Source: a virus. From it: 34,469 bases of DNA. Shown here in pieces: positions 30,030 to 34,469 of the stretch. The position numbers and the translations under genes were made by a program. Positions within the stretch are counted from its first letter, which is position 1; each line of letters begins with the position of its first letter. The DNA lies in the IMG/VR virus record IMGVR_UViG_3300030225_000017, positions 1-34,469 of that record; one strand, 5' to 3'. The notes under the pieces were generated by a model. That model was given only the letters and a program-made list of their open reading frames with translations, was not told the DNA's origin and searched no databases.

Positions 30030-30583
30030 GGTTTCACCTTCACGATGTTTTCAGCCACCAACGCTGCAAGCACTGATCGCGCACCGTCGCGGTAGTTCCA
30101 GTCCATATCCATACTGTCGCCAATCGCGTCCGCGATCGTGTCAAGCAACTCCTCGCGGTCGTGTTCGGCTGGACCGGAGCGGGCTAGGGCGGCTTCTAGG
30201 GCGGCGCGGGCTTCGTCTTTCCAGTCCGACCATTCGCCTTCGAGATACTTGCGGTCCTTCTCGCGGGACAGGTCGAGCCCGTCGCGACTGATGCAGAGCG
30301 CCCTCGCCACCGCCTCCACCAGTTTGTCCGTGACGATCAGGGGAGGGCGCACTTCGCAGTCGGCGTCGTCAGGGTCAGAGGCGGTCTTGCGGTCAAGCCA
30401 TTCTTGACCGACAAGCATCGTCACTCCATCGTCCTGTGCGCGGCTGCGGTAGGCGTCCAAAGCGGCGTCGATCTCTTTGAGGTCGCGTCTGGCCTTGGCG
30501 GACTCCGAACACGTCACAACCCATCCGCGCGCATGTTTCAGCGCCTCCACCAGCTTGTCCGTGGGGTTTGTGGGGGAGGTCAT
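30026..30583 (-). CDS. Accessory protein with two TDKLVEA-type helical repeats
   Basis: I chose ATG 30583 (four-base overlap with the upstream stop); an in-frame start at 30736 lies inside the upstream gene. The 185-residue protein has two related segments: TDKLVEALKHARG then EIDAALDAYRSRAQDD near the start, and TDKLVEAVARALC then WKDEARAALEAALARSG in the middle, followed by ELLDTIADAIGDSMDMDWNY. Such phage proteins, made of short helix pairs with an Arg-Ala-Ala-Leu-Glu-Ala motif, are common in accessory operons. Their function is unknown. The repeat suggests internal duplication. Confidence 0.68.
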   Translation of the reverse strand: MTSPTNPTDKLVEALKHARGWVVTCSESAKARRDLKEIDAALDAYRSRAQDDGVTMLVGQEWLDRKTASDPDDADCEVRPPLIVTDKLVEAVARALCISRDGLDLSREKDRKYLEGEWSDWKDEARAALEAALARSGPAEHDREELLDTIADAIGDSMDMDWNYRDGARSVLAALVAENIVKVKP

Positions 30584-30822
30584 GGCTTCCACGTTAGCGC
30601 CTTCACCGCCCACATCTGGGCGCCTTGAAGTTCGGTAATGGCGATGGACGCGAGCCGCTTCGCCTCCGGCGAGGTTGTCGGCAGATTGCGGAAGGTGTCC
30701 ATCTGATCGATGGCCGCAGCGTGGGTTAGCTTGCACTCGTTCACGGCGGCATCAGCCGACGGATTGAATGTAAGGCCCACGGCCTTTTGTCCGAAAGTCA
30801 GGGTTTCGCCTGTAGTGGTCAT
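30580..30822 (-). CDS. Acb2/Tad1-like small protein, candidate cyclic-nucleotide sponge
   Basis: The 80-residue protein has LTFGQKAVGLTFNPSADAAV near the start and RLASIAITELQGAQMWAVKA near the end. I recall TFG-x-K-AVGLTFNPSG...Q-x-AQMWAVKA proteins as members of the Acb2/Tad1 hairpin group. The second helix also aligns with the better-known R-W-x-x-I-x-x-T-x-LQ-x-x-F-M-x-L-x-R-A motif of such sponges. Acb2 and Tad1 bind cyclic oligonucleotides and block CBASS or Thoeris signalling. The assignment is from memory. ATG 30822 overlaps the upstream stop by one base (TAATG). Confidence 0.6.
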   Translation of the reverse strand: MTTTGETLTFGQKAVGLTFNPSADAAVNECKLTHAAAIDQMDTFRNLPTTSPEAKRLASIAITELQGAQMWAVKALTWKP

Positions 30823-31097
30823 TATGCTGTTCCTTCTGGTGAAAGTCTGGCTTCGATGCGCGCTAGAACGTCTTTCAGCATCACCCGCACATCTAGTTTG
30901 TCGGCGTTGCTGATGTAGTTGAAACGACCCTCGGATTCATCAAGGTTGAACACGGTCAGGAAGAAGCCGACGCGCTTCTTGTCGGCGGGGCAGTCCTTGC
31001 CGTTGAAGATTTCGTCCAGACCGTGCGCCAGGCTGTTCATCAGCGCGTGATGCTCGGCAGAGATCGGCCCATGATCGGCGTGGTGCTTTTCAGCCAT
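30822..31097 (-). CDS. Conserved-style small phage protein (GPISAEHHALMN type)
   Basis: The 91-residue protein starts MAEKHHADHGPISAEHHALM, followed by HGLDEIFNGKDCPADKKRVG and FFLTVFNLDESEGRFNYISN, ending with a helix VRVMLKDVLARIEARLSPEG. I recall the GFxLxVFxF...GRxNYISNA...D...L+K pattern from many phages of Alpha- and Gammaproteobacteria with unknown function. Start at 31097 (four-base... one-base-step overlap of ATG with the upstream TGA) fits the operon's coupling. It sits directly upstream of the sponge-like gene and may share its expression. Confidence 0.72.
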   Translation of the reverse strand: MAEKHHADHGPISAEHHALMNSLAHGLDEIFNGKDCPADKKRVGFFLTVFNLDESEGRFNYISNADKLDVRVMLKDVLARIEARLSPEGTA

Positions 31098-31246
31098 CAC
31101 CCCACCTCTTCCGCATGGCGTTGAGGGTTGGCCATTGGTGGCGTTTCGGGCCTGGGTTCCGGCTTGCACTCGTAGCGGTCAAGGACGTAGGGACAGTCCA
31201 TGCCGTGCGGGCAAACTGCGTCGCGCTCTGGGCAGACTCGGATCAT
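31097..31246 (-). CDS. Small Cys-rich, possibly metal-binding protein
   Basis: From ATG 31246, preceded by GAGGGAGA, this gives 49 residues with four Cys and a His in the first 27: MIRVCPERDAVCPHGMDCPY then VLDRYEC. The spacing C-x6-C-x5-C-x8-C could hold a zinc ion, though it is not a standard finger. The rest is Pro/Glu-rich. It is linked by four-base-type overlaps on both sides. Function unknown; small metal-binding proteins in such operons often bind nucleic acid or host RNA polymerase, but nothing here proves it. Confidence 0.6.
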   Translation of the reverse strand: MIRVCPERDAVCPHGMDCPYVLDRYECKPEPRPETPPMANPQRHAEEVG

Positions 31247-31335
31247 TCTCCCTCTCCCTCTCTTGCGGTGCGGGCGGTTTGGTAGGCTGTCCATGCTTTG
31301 TCGCGTGCCGCCTTATTCGCATGGCCCGCGCTCAA
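31243..31335 (-). CDS. 30-residue Ala/Lys-rich ORF
   Basis: The frame read from TTG 31335 gives SAGHANKAARDKAWTAYQTA then RTAREGEGE, which looks like real protein, and its TGA overlaps the next ATG by four bases, as elsewhere in the operon. No ribosome binding site is clear and the start is uncertain (the frame is open a few codons more to an ATT near the previous stop). It fills what would otherwise be a 100-base gap. Confidence 0.45.
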   Translation of the reverse strand: MSAGHANKAARDKAWTAYQTARTAREGEGE

Positions 31336-31350
31336 CGGGCTGGGGTCCCG

Positions 31351-31893
31351 CTAATAAGCCTCCGCCGCCTCGATCCACGCCTCCCGCAACCGATCCACTT
31401 CCTCTTGTGTCATCTTGGGAGGTTCGGGCGGTAGGAAGTGGGCGCGTAGGCCAGCCACGATCCAGTTTTTGGTCATGGTCGGCACGTTTCCACGCGTTCC
31501 GACGTGCTTGCACACCGCCTCCACCGTCGCGATGTGATGGCCAGCGGGCGTGAAGTCGGGGGATGGGGTCTCGGACGTGGCTGCTTGTGACCCGCCATCG
31601 TTTAAGCCAGCGTGAGGCGCACCTATCTGGCTCCGAGTTTCAGTCTCCCCTCCCGCTGCATCACGGGCGGCGCGGAGGTTGCTGATGATGGCCTCTTTCG
31701 TCGTTTGGCCGTAGCCGAATTTCGGCGTTCCCTCGGCCTGTTTGATCGCTTCCTCCCAAACCTCCCGCCTCGCAGCATCGAGATCGGTGGCGGGGACGTA
31801 GCGGATGGCGTTGGGGAAGCGATACCTATATGTTTGATGCCAGAGAAGGCCGCTGGACCTCTCCATCCACACTTCCTTCGGGTGATCGGTCAT
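31351..31893 (-). CDS. Unknown accessory protein, helical with disordered middle
   Basis: The 180-residue protein begins MTDHPKEVWMERSSGLLWHQ, with a small beta-like N-terminal region to about 40 and a helix LDAARREVWEEAIKQAE. A polar Ser/Thr/Gly linker spans about 85-115, followed by HHIATVEAVCKHVGTRG, TKNWIVAGLRAHF and a terminal helix MTQEEVDRLREAWIEAAEAY. The N-terminal VWM-x-R...W...Y-x-x-x-x-Y-V-P style is common in small phage proteins where a short domain reports inputs like VPA/DL. ATG 31893 overlaps the repeat gene stop by four bases. No function assigned. Confidence 0.68.
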   Translation of the reverse strand: MTDHPKEVWMERSSGLLWHQTYRYRFPNAIRYVPATDLDAARREVWEEAIKQAEGTPKFGYGQTTKEAIISNLRAARDAAGGETETRSQIGAPHAGLNDGGSQAATSETPSPDFTPAGHHIATVEAVCKHVGTRGNVPTMTKNWIVAGLRAHFLPPEPPKMTQEEVDRLREAWIEAAEAY

Positions 31894-33113
31894 GCCGTTG
31901 GCTCCAGGTCTGCGTCAGACAGGGTGCACATGCGCTTGACCAGATCGACCGCAGAGGCCTGCAGGGCGGTCGTGGTCGGTTTGAGTGCGTCCCGTGCGGC
32001 GGCCCGTGCGACGACCCGTGCGGCGGCCCGTGCGGCGTCCCATGCGACGTCCCCTGCGACGTCGCATGCGACGTCCCCTGCGGCGGCCCGTGCGGCGTCC
32101 CATGCGACGTCCCCTGCGGCGGCCCGTGCGGCGTCCCGTGCGACGTCCCCTGCGGCGGCCCATGCGGCGGCCCATGCGGCGTCCCATGCGACGTCCCCTG
32201 CGACGACCCGTGCGGCGGCCAATGCGGCGGCCCATGCGGCGTCCCGTGCGACGTCCCGTGCGGCGTCCCCTGCGGCGGCCCATGCGGCGGCCCATGCGGC
32301 GTCCCATGCGACGTCCCCTGCGACGACCCGTGCGGCGGCCAATGCGGCGGCCCATGCGGCGTCCCGTGCGGCGACCCCTGCGACGACCCGTGCGGCGGCC
32401 CATGCGGCGTCCCATGCGGCGTCCCATGCGACGTCCCCTGCGACGTCCCCTGCGGCGGCCCGTGCGGCGTCCCATGCGACGTCCCCTGCGGCGGCCCGTG
32501 CGGCGTCCCATGCGACGTCCCCTGCGACGTCGCATGCGACGTCCCCTGCGACGTCCCCTGCGACGACCCGTGCGGCGGCCAATGCGGCGGCCCATGCGGC
32601 GTCCCGTGCGACGTCCCCTGCGACGTCCCCTGCGACGTCCCCTGCGGCGACCCCTGCGGCGGCCGAATCTTTGCGGATGGCCTGTAGTGTCGGCATGAGC
32701 GACGGGACTTTGGCGAAGTCGGTGATCTCGGGGAAAGCCTCAAGCGTCTCGGCTTGTTTCGTCAGTCCGGCGAGCCTAAGCCATGCGGGCGTCTGAACGC
32801 GGATAAACCAGTCTGCGGCCATGTTCGCCCGTCGCGCCTCAAGGGCTTTGCTTCCGCGTGTTCCGACGACGAGGGGGATCAGCGGCTTGAGAAGTTCGGT
32901 GCGCTCGTCGTCGGGGAGCGCATCGTTCCAACTCACCAGAAACTCCGTGATCACCGGACAGGCGCAGGCGGGATGATCCGACCATATCTCGCCCGCAACA
33001 TAGGCGACGGCTTCCATGACGCAGGCGCCATCCGTAATCCCACGATGGCCTCCTGATTTCAGGGTTTTGATCCGCGCGAGGCGCTTGGGATCAATCGTCA
33101 GGGTCTCGGTCAT
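31890..33113 (-). CDS. Protein with massive Ala-rich tetrapeptide repeat domain
   Basis: ATG 33113 has GGAGA upstream; an in-frame start at 33185 is disfavoured. The 407-residue protein has an N-terminal globular domain (about 1-145) with CVMEAVAYVAGEIWSDHPAC, FLVSWNDALPDDERTELLKP and GSKALEARRANMAADWFIRV, a pattern I recall from phage and actinobacterial proteins that carry Ala-rich tails. Residues about 148-375 are some 56 tetrapeptides of type (G/R/W/C/L)-(D/A)-(V/A)-A. A short conserved-looking end (LQASAVDLVKRM) closes it. The repeat is likely helical. Function unknown. Of the six open frames across the repeat, only this one joins conserved flanks on both sides. Confidence 0.78.
   Translation of the reverse strand: MTETLTIDPKRLARIKTLKSGGHRGITDGACVMEAVAYVAGEIWSDHPACACPVITEFLVSWNDALPDDERTELLKPLIPLVVGTRGSKALEARRANMAADWFIRVQTPAWLRLAGLTKQAETLEAFPEITDFAKVPSLMPTLQAIRKDSAAAGVAAGDVAGDVAGDVARDAAWAAALAAARVVAGDVAGDVACDVAGDVAWDAARAAAGDVAWDAARAAAGDVAGDVAWDAAWDAAWAAARVVAGVAARDAAWAAALAAARVVAGDVAWDAAWAAAWAAAGDAARDVARDAAWAAALAAARVVAGDVAWDAAWAAAWAAAGDVARDAARAAAGDVAWDAARAAAGDVACDVAGDVAWDAARAAARVVARAAARDALKPTTTALQASAVDLVKRMCTLSDADLEPTA
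31987..32658 (-). repeat. About 56 tandem copies of a 12-base unit
   Basis: On the plus strand the unit reads RCG-DCC-CNT-GCG (examples GCGGCCCGTGCG and ACGTCCCCTGCG), varying mainly at positions 1, 4, 7 and 8. Start and end are in phase with no indel, so 672 bases equals 56 units. Larger duplications are visible: 32161-32250 and 32281-32370 are the same for 90 bases, 120 apart. All six frames are open through it because the unit is a multiple of three with no stop. Confidence 0.93.
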
Positions 33114-33237
33114 GGGATCTCCGGGTCTGGTGGGGTGTTGGGGGCGTTTTCGTTGGCGAGGTCCAGCAGCACATCCGCATGGCATTCGGCAAGCCGAAAT
33201 AGCAACCGCCCGTCTCTACGTAGAGCGCCGCGATCAT
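33110..33237 (-). pseudogene. Decayed gene remnant between two coupled genes
   Basis: ATG 33237 overlaps the upstream stop by four bases and reads MIAALYVETGGCYFGLPNA, which I recognise as the start of a roughly 200-residue phage protein family (ALYV-x-x-GG-x-YFGLP-x-V-D-P-W...). Here it goes off after about 19 codons and ends at 33091. In a second frame the stretch RLAECHADVLLDLANENAPN then TPPDPEIP looks coding and its TGA overlaps the next ATG by four bases, but its only start is TTG 33205. The simplest reading is an internal deletion that fused the gene's head to a tail in another frame. Confidence 0.5.
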
Positions 33238-33428
33238 GGCGATTCCTCGGCTGGCGGCGTCCAGCCCGTATCGATCAGCGCGGCTTCAAAGGCCGAACAA
33301 TGTTGGAACAATGACCCATCTCGGCAGGCGCAGAACGCCGCATAGAGCGCGGCTCCTGGGATGCTACGGCTAACCGCGCTCGGCTCGTTGCCGCTGACAG
33401 ACGGCGGGGCGAATAGGTCGGGGGCCAT
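33234..33428 (-). CDS. Unknown small accessory protein
   Basis: ATG 33428 follows GGAGG by seven bases and overlaps the upstream stop by one base. The 64-residue protein has a Pro/Ser-rich start (MAPDLFAPPSVSGNEPSAVS) and then ALYAAFCACRDGSLFQHCSA, FEAALIDTGWTPPAEES. Three Cys and a His in the middle (C-x-C...HC) could bind a metal, but the spacing is not a known motif. It has no membrane segment. Its stop overlaps the remnant's ATG by four bases, which shows that the remnant was once a coupled gene. Confidence 0.62.
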   Translation of the reverse strand: MAPDLFAPPSVSGNEPSAVSRSIPGAALYAAFCACRDGSLFQHCSAFEAALIDTGWTPPAEESP

Positions 33429-33664
33429 CACAAATCCTCCGTCACATCCCGCACACACTCATCGCAAAGAGCGCAGAGGTCATGGGGTTTGGCAGGAGAG
33501 CCACAGCGTTCGCATCGCGCGCCCAATCTGAACCGTTCCAGGGCCTCCCACCCGTCCACGGCGATCCGCATCCACGCCGACTTGTCCGTCGAGCGCATGG
33601 AGTCGAACTCGGGAACCATGCCGCGAACCAGGGCAAGCTGTTCACCTTGGGATAGGGCGATCAT
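33428..33664 (-). CDS. Small zinc-ribbon protein
   Basis: ATG 33664 gives 78 residues; the longer in-frame start at 33736 would overlap the upstream membrane gene. The helical N-terminus (IALSQGEQLALVRGMVPEFD, AWMRIAVDGWEALERF) is followed by a C-terminal ribbon CERCGSPAKPHDLCALCDEC, with Cys-x2-Cys pairs 10 residues apart, a good zinc-ribbon pattern. It could bind nucleic acid or a host protein. Start and stop both overlap neighbours by one base. Confidence 0.68.
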   Translation of the reverse strand: MIALSQGEQLALVRGMVPEFDSMRSTDKSAWMRIAVDGWEALERFRLGARCERCGSPAKPHDLCALCDECVRDVTEDL

Positions 33665-33852
33665 CACAACCTCAGCAACAAAGCAAGGATGAATGGGAGC
33701 AGGCCCAGGGCCAGTCCTCCGACGAAAGCGGCCCACTGACGGCGGCCTTGTGGAACGGCCCAGACGTTCACATTCCCTTTAGATAAGGGAATGTGGCGGT
33801 CGGCGGTGGCCCTTGCGCGGTTGCCGCCGTGGTCAAAAGGTGACTGGGTCAT
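33664..33852 (-). CDS. Small membrane protein, C-terminal anchor
   Basis: ATG 33852 gives 62 residues and overlaps the upstream stop by four bases. A polar N-terminal half (FDHGGNRARATADRHIPLSK) leads into one membrane segment about residues 40-60 (WAAFVGGLALGLLPFILALL) at the very C-terminus, which ends in RL. Tail-anchored miniproteins are common in phage accessory operons and may act on the cell envelope or on membrane-linked defence systems. No specific role can be read. Confidence 0.6.
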   Translation of the reverse strand: MTQSPFDHGGNRARATADRHIPLSKGNVNVWAVPQGRRQWAAFVGGLALGLLPFILALLLRL

Positions 33853-33989
33853 TGCGCTGCCATCCACAGACGTTGGCAAAGGTTGAGGGCCAGGCGGACG
33901 AGGCCGATGGCCAGGAGGAAGGCGTAGTAGGTGATCTTCAGGAAGACCACCACGAAGGCCAGAAGGATGATGACCCAAAAGAATGCCAT
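33849..33989 (-). CDS. Hydrophobic miniprotein
   Basis: ATG 33989 overlaps the upstream stop by one base. The 46-residue product is mostly hydrophobic (MAFFWVIILLAFVVVFLKIT, then YYAFLLAIGLVRLALNL), enough for one long or two short membrane helices with a Lys at the turn, and ends WMAAQ. Longer in-frame starts lie inside the papain-like gene. Function unknown; coupled translation with the next membrane miniprotein suggests they act together. Confidence 0.58.
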   Translation of the reverse strand: MAFFWVIILLAFVVVFLKITYYAFLLAIGLVRLALNLCQRLWMAAQ

Positions 33990-34414
33990 CACAGGTAAAT
34001 AACGTCTGGCGCCACAACCGGCGCGTGGATGGGGGCGACGGACCAGATCTCTTCGATCGGCATGTCGCGGTTTGCGGACCAGTCCTTGAGTTCGCCCTTT
34101 GAAAAGGCGGCCACGTGAGTCGGGGCGAACACCAATGCATCTGGGTGATCTTCCCATGCGATGGGGTCCGTGATCACTGAACTCATCTTCGGTGACCTTA
34201 GGCCAAGGGCAGCGCTGACTGCGCCGCCCTTCCAAACGTGGGTGACGCGGTAGCCAAGGGCGGCCAGGGCTGTCCGGGTCTCGGACGGCTTGGTTCCCTC
34301 CCGCATCCGGCGACCGGCCTTGGCCAGAGCGTCGTGGCAGGTTTCGTAGCTGAACCCGGTCACGTTGGCCAGAGCCGTCACGGCGCAGTCGTCTGTTTCG
34401 ACGTCCCGGAGCAT
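33989..34414 (-). CDS. Papain/C39-like small protein
   Basis: ATG 34414 follows GGAGG by eight bases. The 141-residue protein opens with VETDDCAVTALANVTGFSYE, where DDCAV-x-A-L-A-x-x-T-G with Cys10 is the usual nucleophile motif of small C39/papain-like phage proteins; next is a helix CHDALAKAGRRMREGTKPSE. The second half has PTHVAAFSKGELKDWSANRD, where a His followed by an Asp-Trp fits the partner catalytic segment. It may be a protease or a related transferase acting on a host protein. Catalytic residues are assigned by pattern only. Confidence 0.65.
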   Translation of the reverse strand: MLRDVETDDCAVTALANVTGFSYETCHDALAKAGRRMREGTKPSETRTALAALGYRVTHVWKGGAVSAALGLRSPKMSSVITDPIAWEDHPDALVFAPTHVAAFSKGELKDWSANRDMPIEEIWSVAPIHAPVVAPDVIYL

Positions 34415-34469
34415 CAGCCGATCCTCCGGACGGACGCCGAATTCTCGGCCACTTGCTTGTTCAGGGAGA
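34414..34469 (-). CDS. 3' end of an upstream minus-strand gene (partial)
   Basis: The frame open from the window edge reads LNKQVAENSASVRRIG and stops at TGA, overlapping the papain-like ATG by one base (TGATG). The protein-like sequence and coupling indicate the tail of a further operon gene that starts outside the window. Nothing can be said about its function. Confidence 0.55.
   Translation of the reverse strand, partial: SLNKQVAENSASVRRIG

Noticed and set aside
31987-32658. CRISPR array
   Set aside because: The units are contiguous and nearly identical with no spacers; it is a coding tandem repeat.
31612-32796. Five other long open frames across the 12-base repeat (three plus, two minus)
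   Set aside because: The repeat has no stop in any frame, so long frames are automatic. Only the minus frame of 31890-33113 continues into protein-like flanks on both sides with a ribosome binding site and coupled overlaps.
33849-34235. Longer forms (128 and 158 residues) of the minus-strand membrane miniproteins
   Set aside because: Their N-terminal extensions lie inside other genes and are Arg/Pro-rich; the short forms begin at coupled overlaps.
1-34469. tRNA genes, integrase, attachment sites, insertion sequences
   Set aside because: I looked for cloverleaf-like blocks, recombinase motifs and inverted repeat pairs by eye and saw none that I could defend. A tRNA scan could still find one.

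Overview
The window is part of the genome of a contractile-tailed dsDNA phage (myovirus morphology) or a closely related prophage. The host is probably an alphaproteobacterium. Signs are high GC, frequent GTG and TTG starts, and small accessory genes of a style I associate with phages of Caulobacterales and Rhizobiales; this host call is inference from style, not a match. I see no terminase, replication gene, integrase, tRNA gene or attachment site, so this is an internal segment.

Region 1 (1-12.7 kb, plus strand) holds head, neck and tail-tube genes: the 3' end of an unrecognised protein with an RMF/CrpP-like segment, a NUDIX-DUF2213 fusion (likely capsid protease/scaffold), a capsid cement-like protein, a DUF2184-type major capsid protein followed by a UUCG-loop hairpin, several head-tail connector genes, a DUF3383-type tail sheath, the tail tube, a tail assembly chaperone with a probable -1 frameshift extension, and a tape measure protein ending in a lysozyme-like domain.

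Region 2 (12.7-18.8 kb, plus) is the baseplate: an initiator-type protein, a Pam3 gp18-like plug, hub, Gp138-like spike, wedge proteins including a Mu gp47/baseplate J-like protein, and a late baseplate protein. Region 3 (17.5-25.7 kb, plus) is a large mosaic of fibre and spike genes. Five of its ORFs start with Sec-signal-like N-termini, and one fibre gene reappears as two separate single-module genes.

Region 4 (25.7-28.5 kb, plus) is lysis: two small membrane proteins (holin candidates), a GH108-type endolysin, and an Rz/Rz1 spanin pair with Rz1 nested inside Rz. Two unknown small genes and a strong rho-independent terminator close the late operon.

Region 5 (28.55-34.5 kb, minus strand, convergent) is a chain of about 18 small accessory genes, almost all joined by 1-4 base stop/start overlaps. 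It includes a papain-like protein, small membrane proteins, zinc-ribbon-like proteins, a protein with about 56 tandem copies of a 12-base repeat, an Acb2/Tad1-like candidate cyclic-nucleotide sponge, a gene pair split at a G7 tract, a decayed gene remnant and a terminal 42-residue lipoprotein. The plus strand builds and releases the virion; the minus-strand operon looks like host-takeover and counter-defence cargo.
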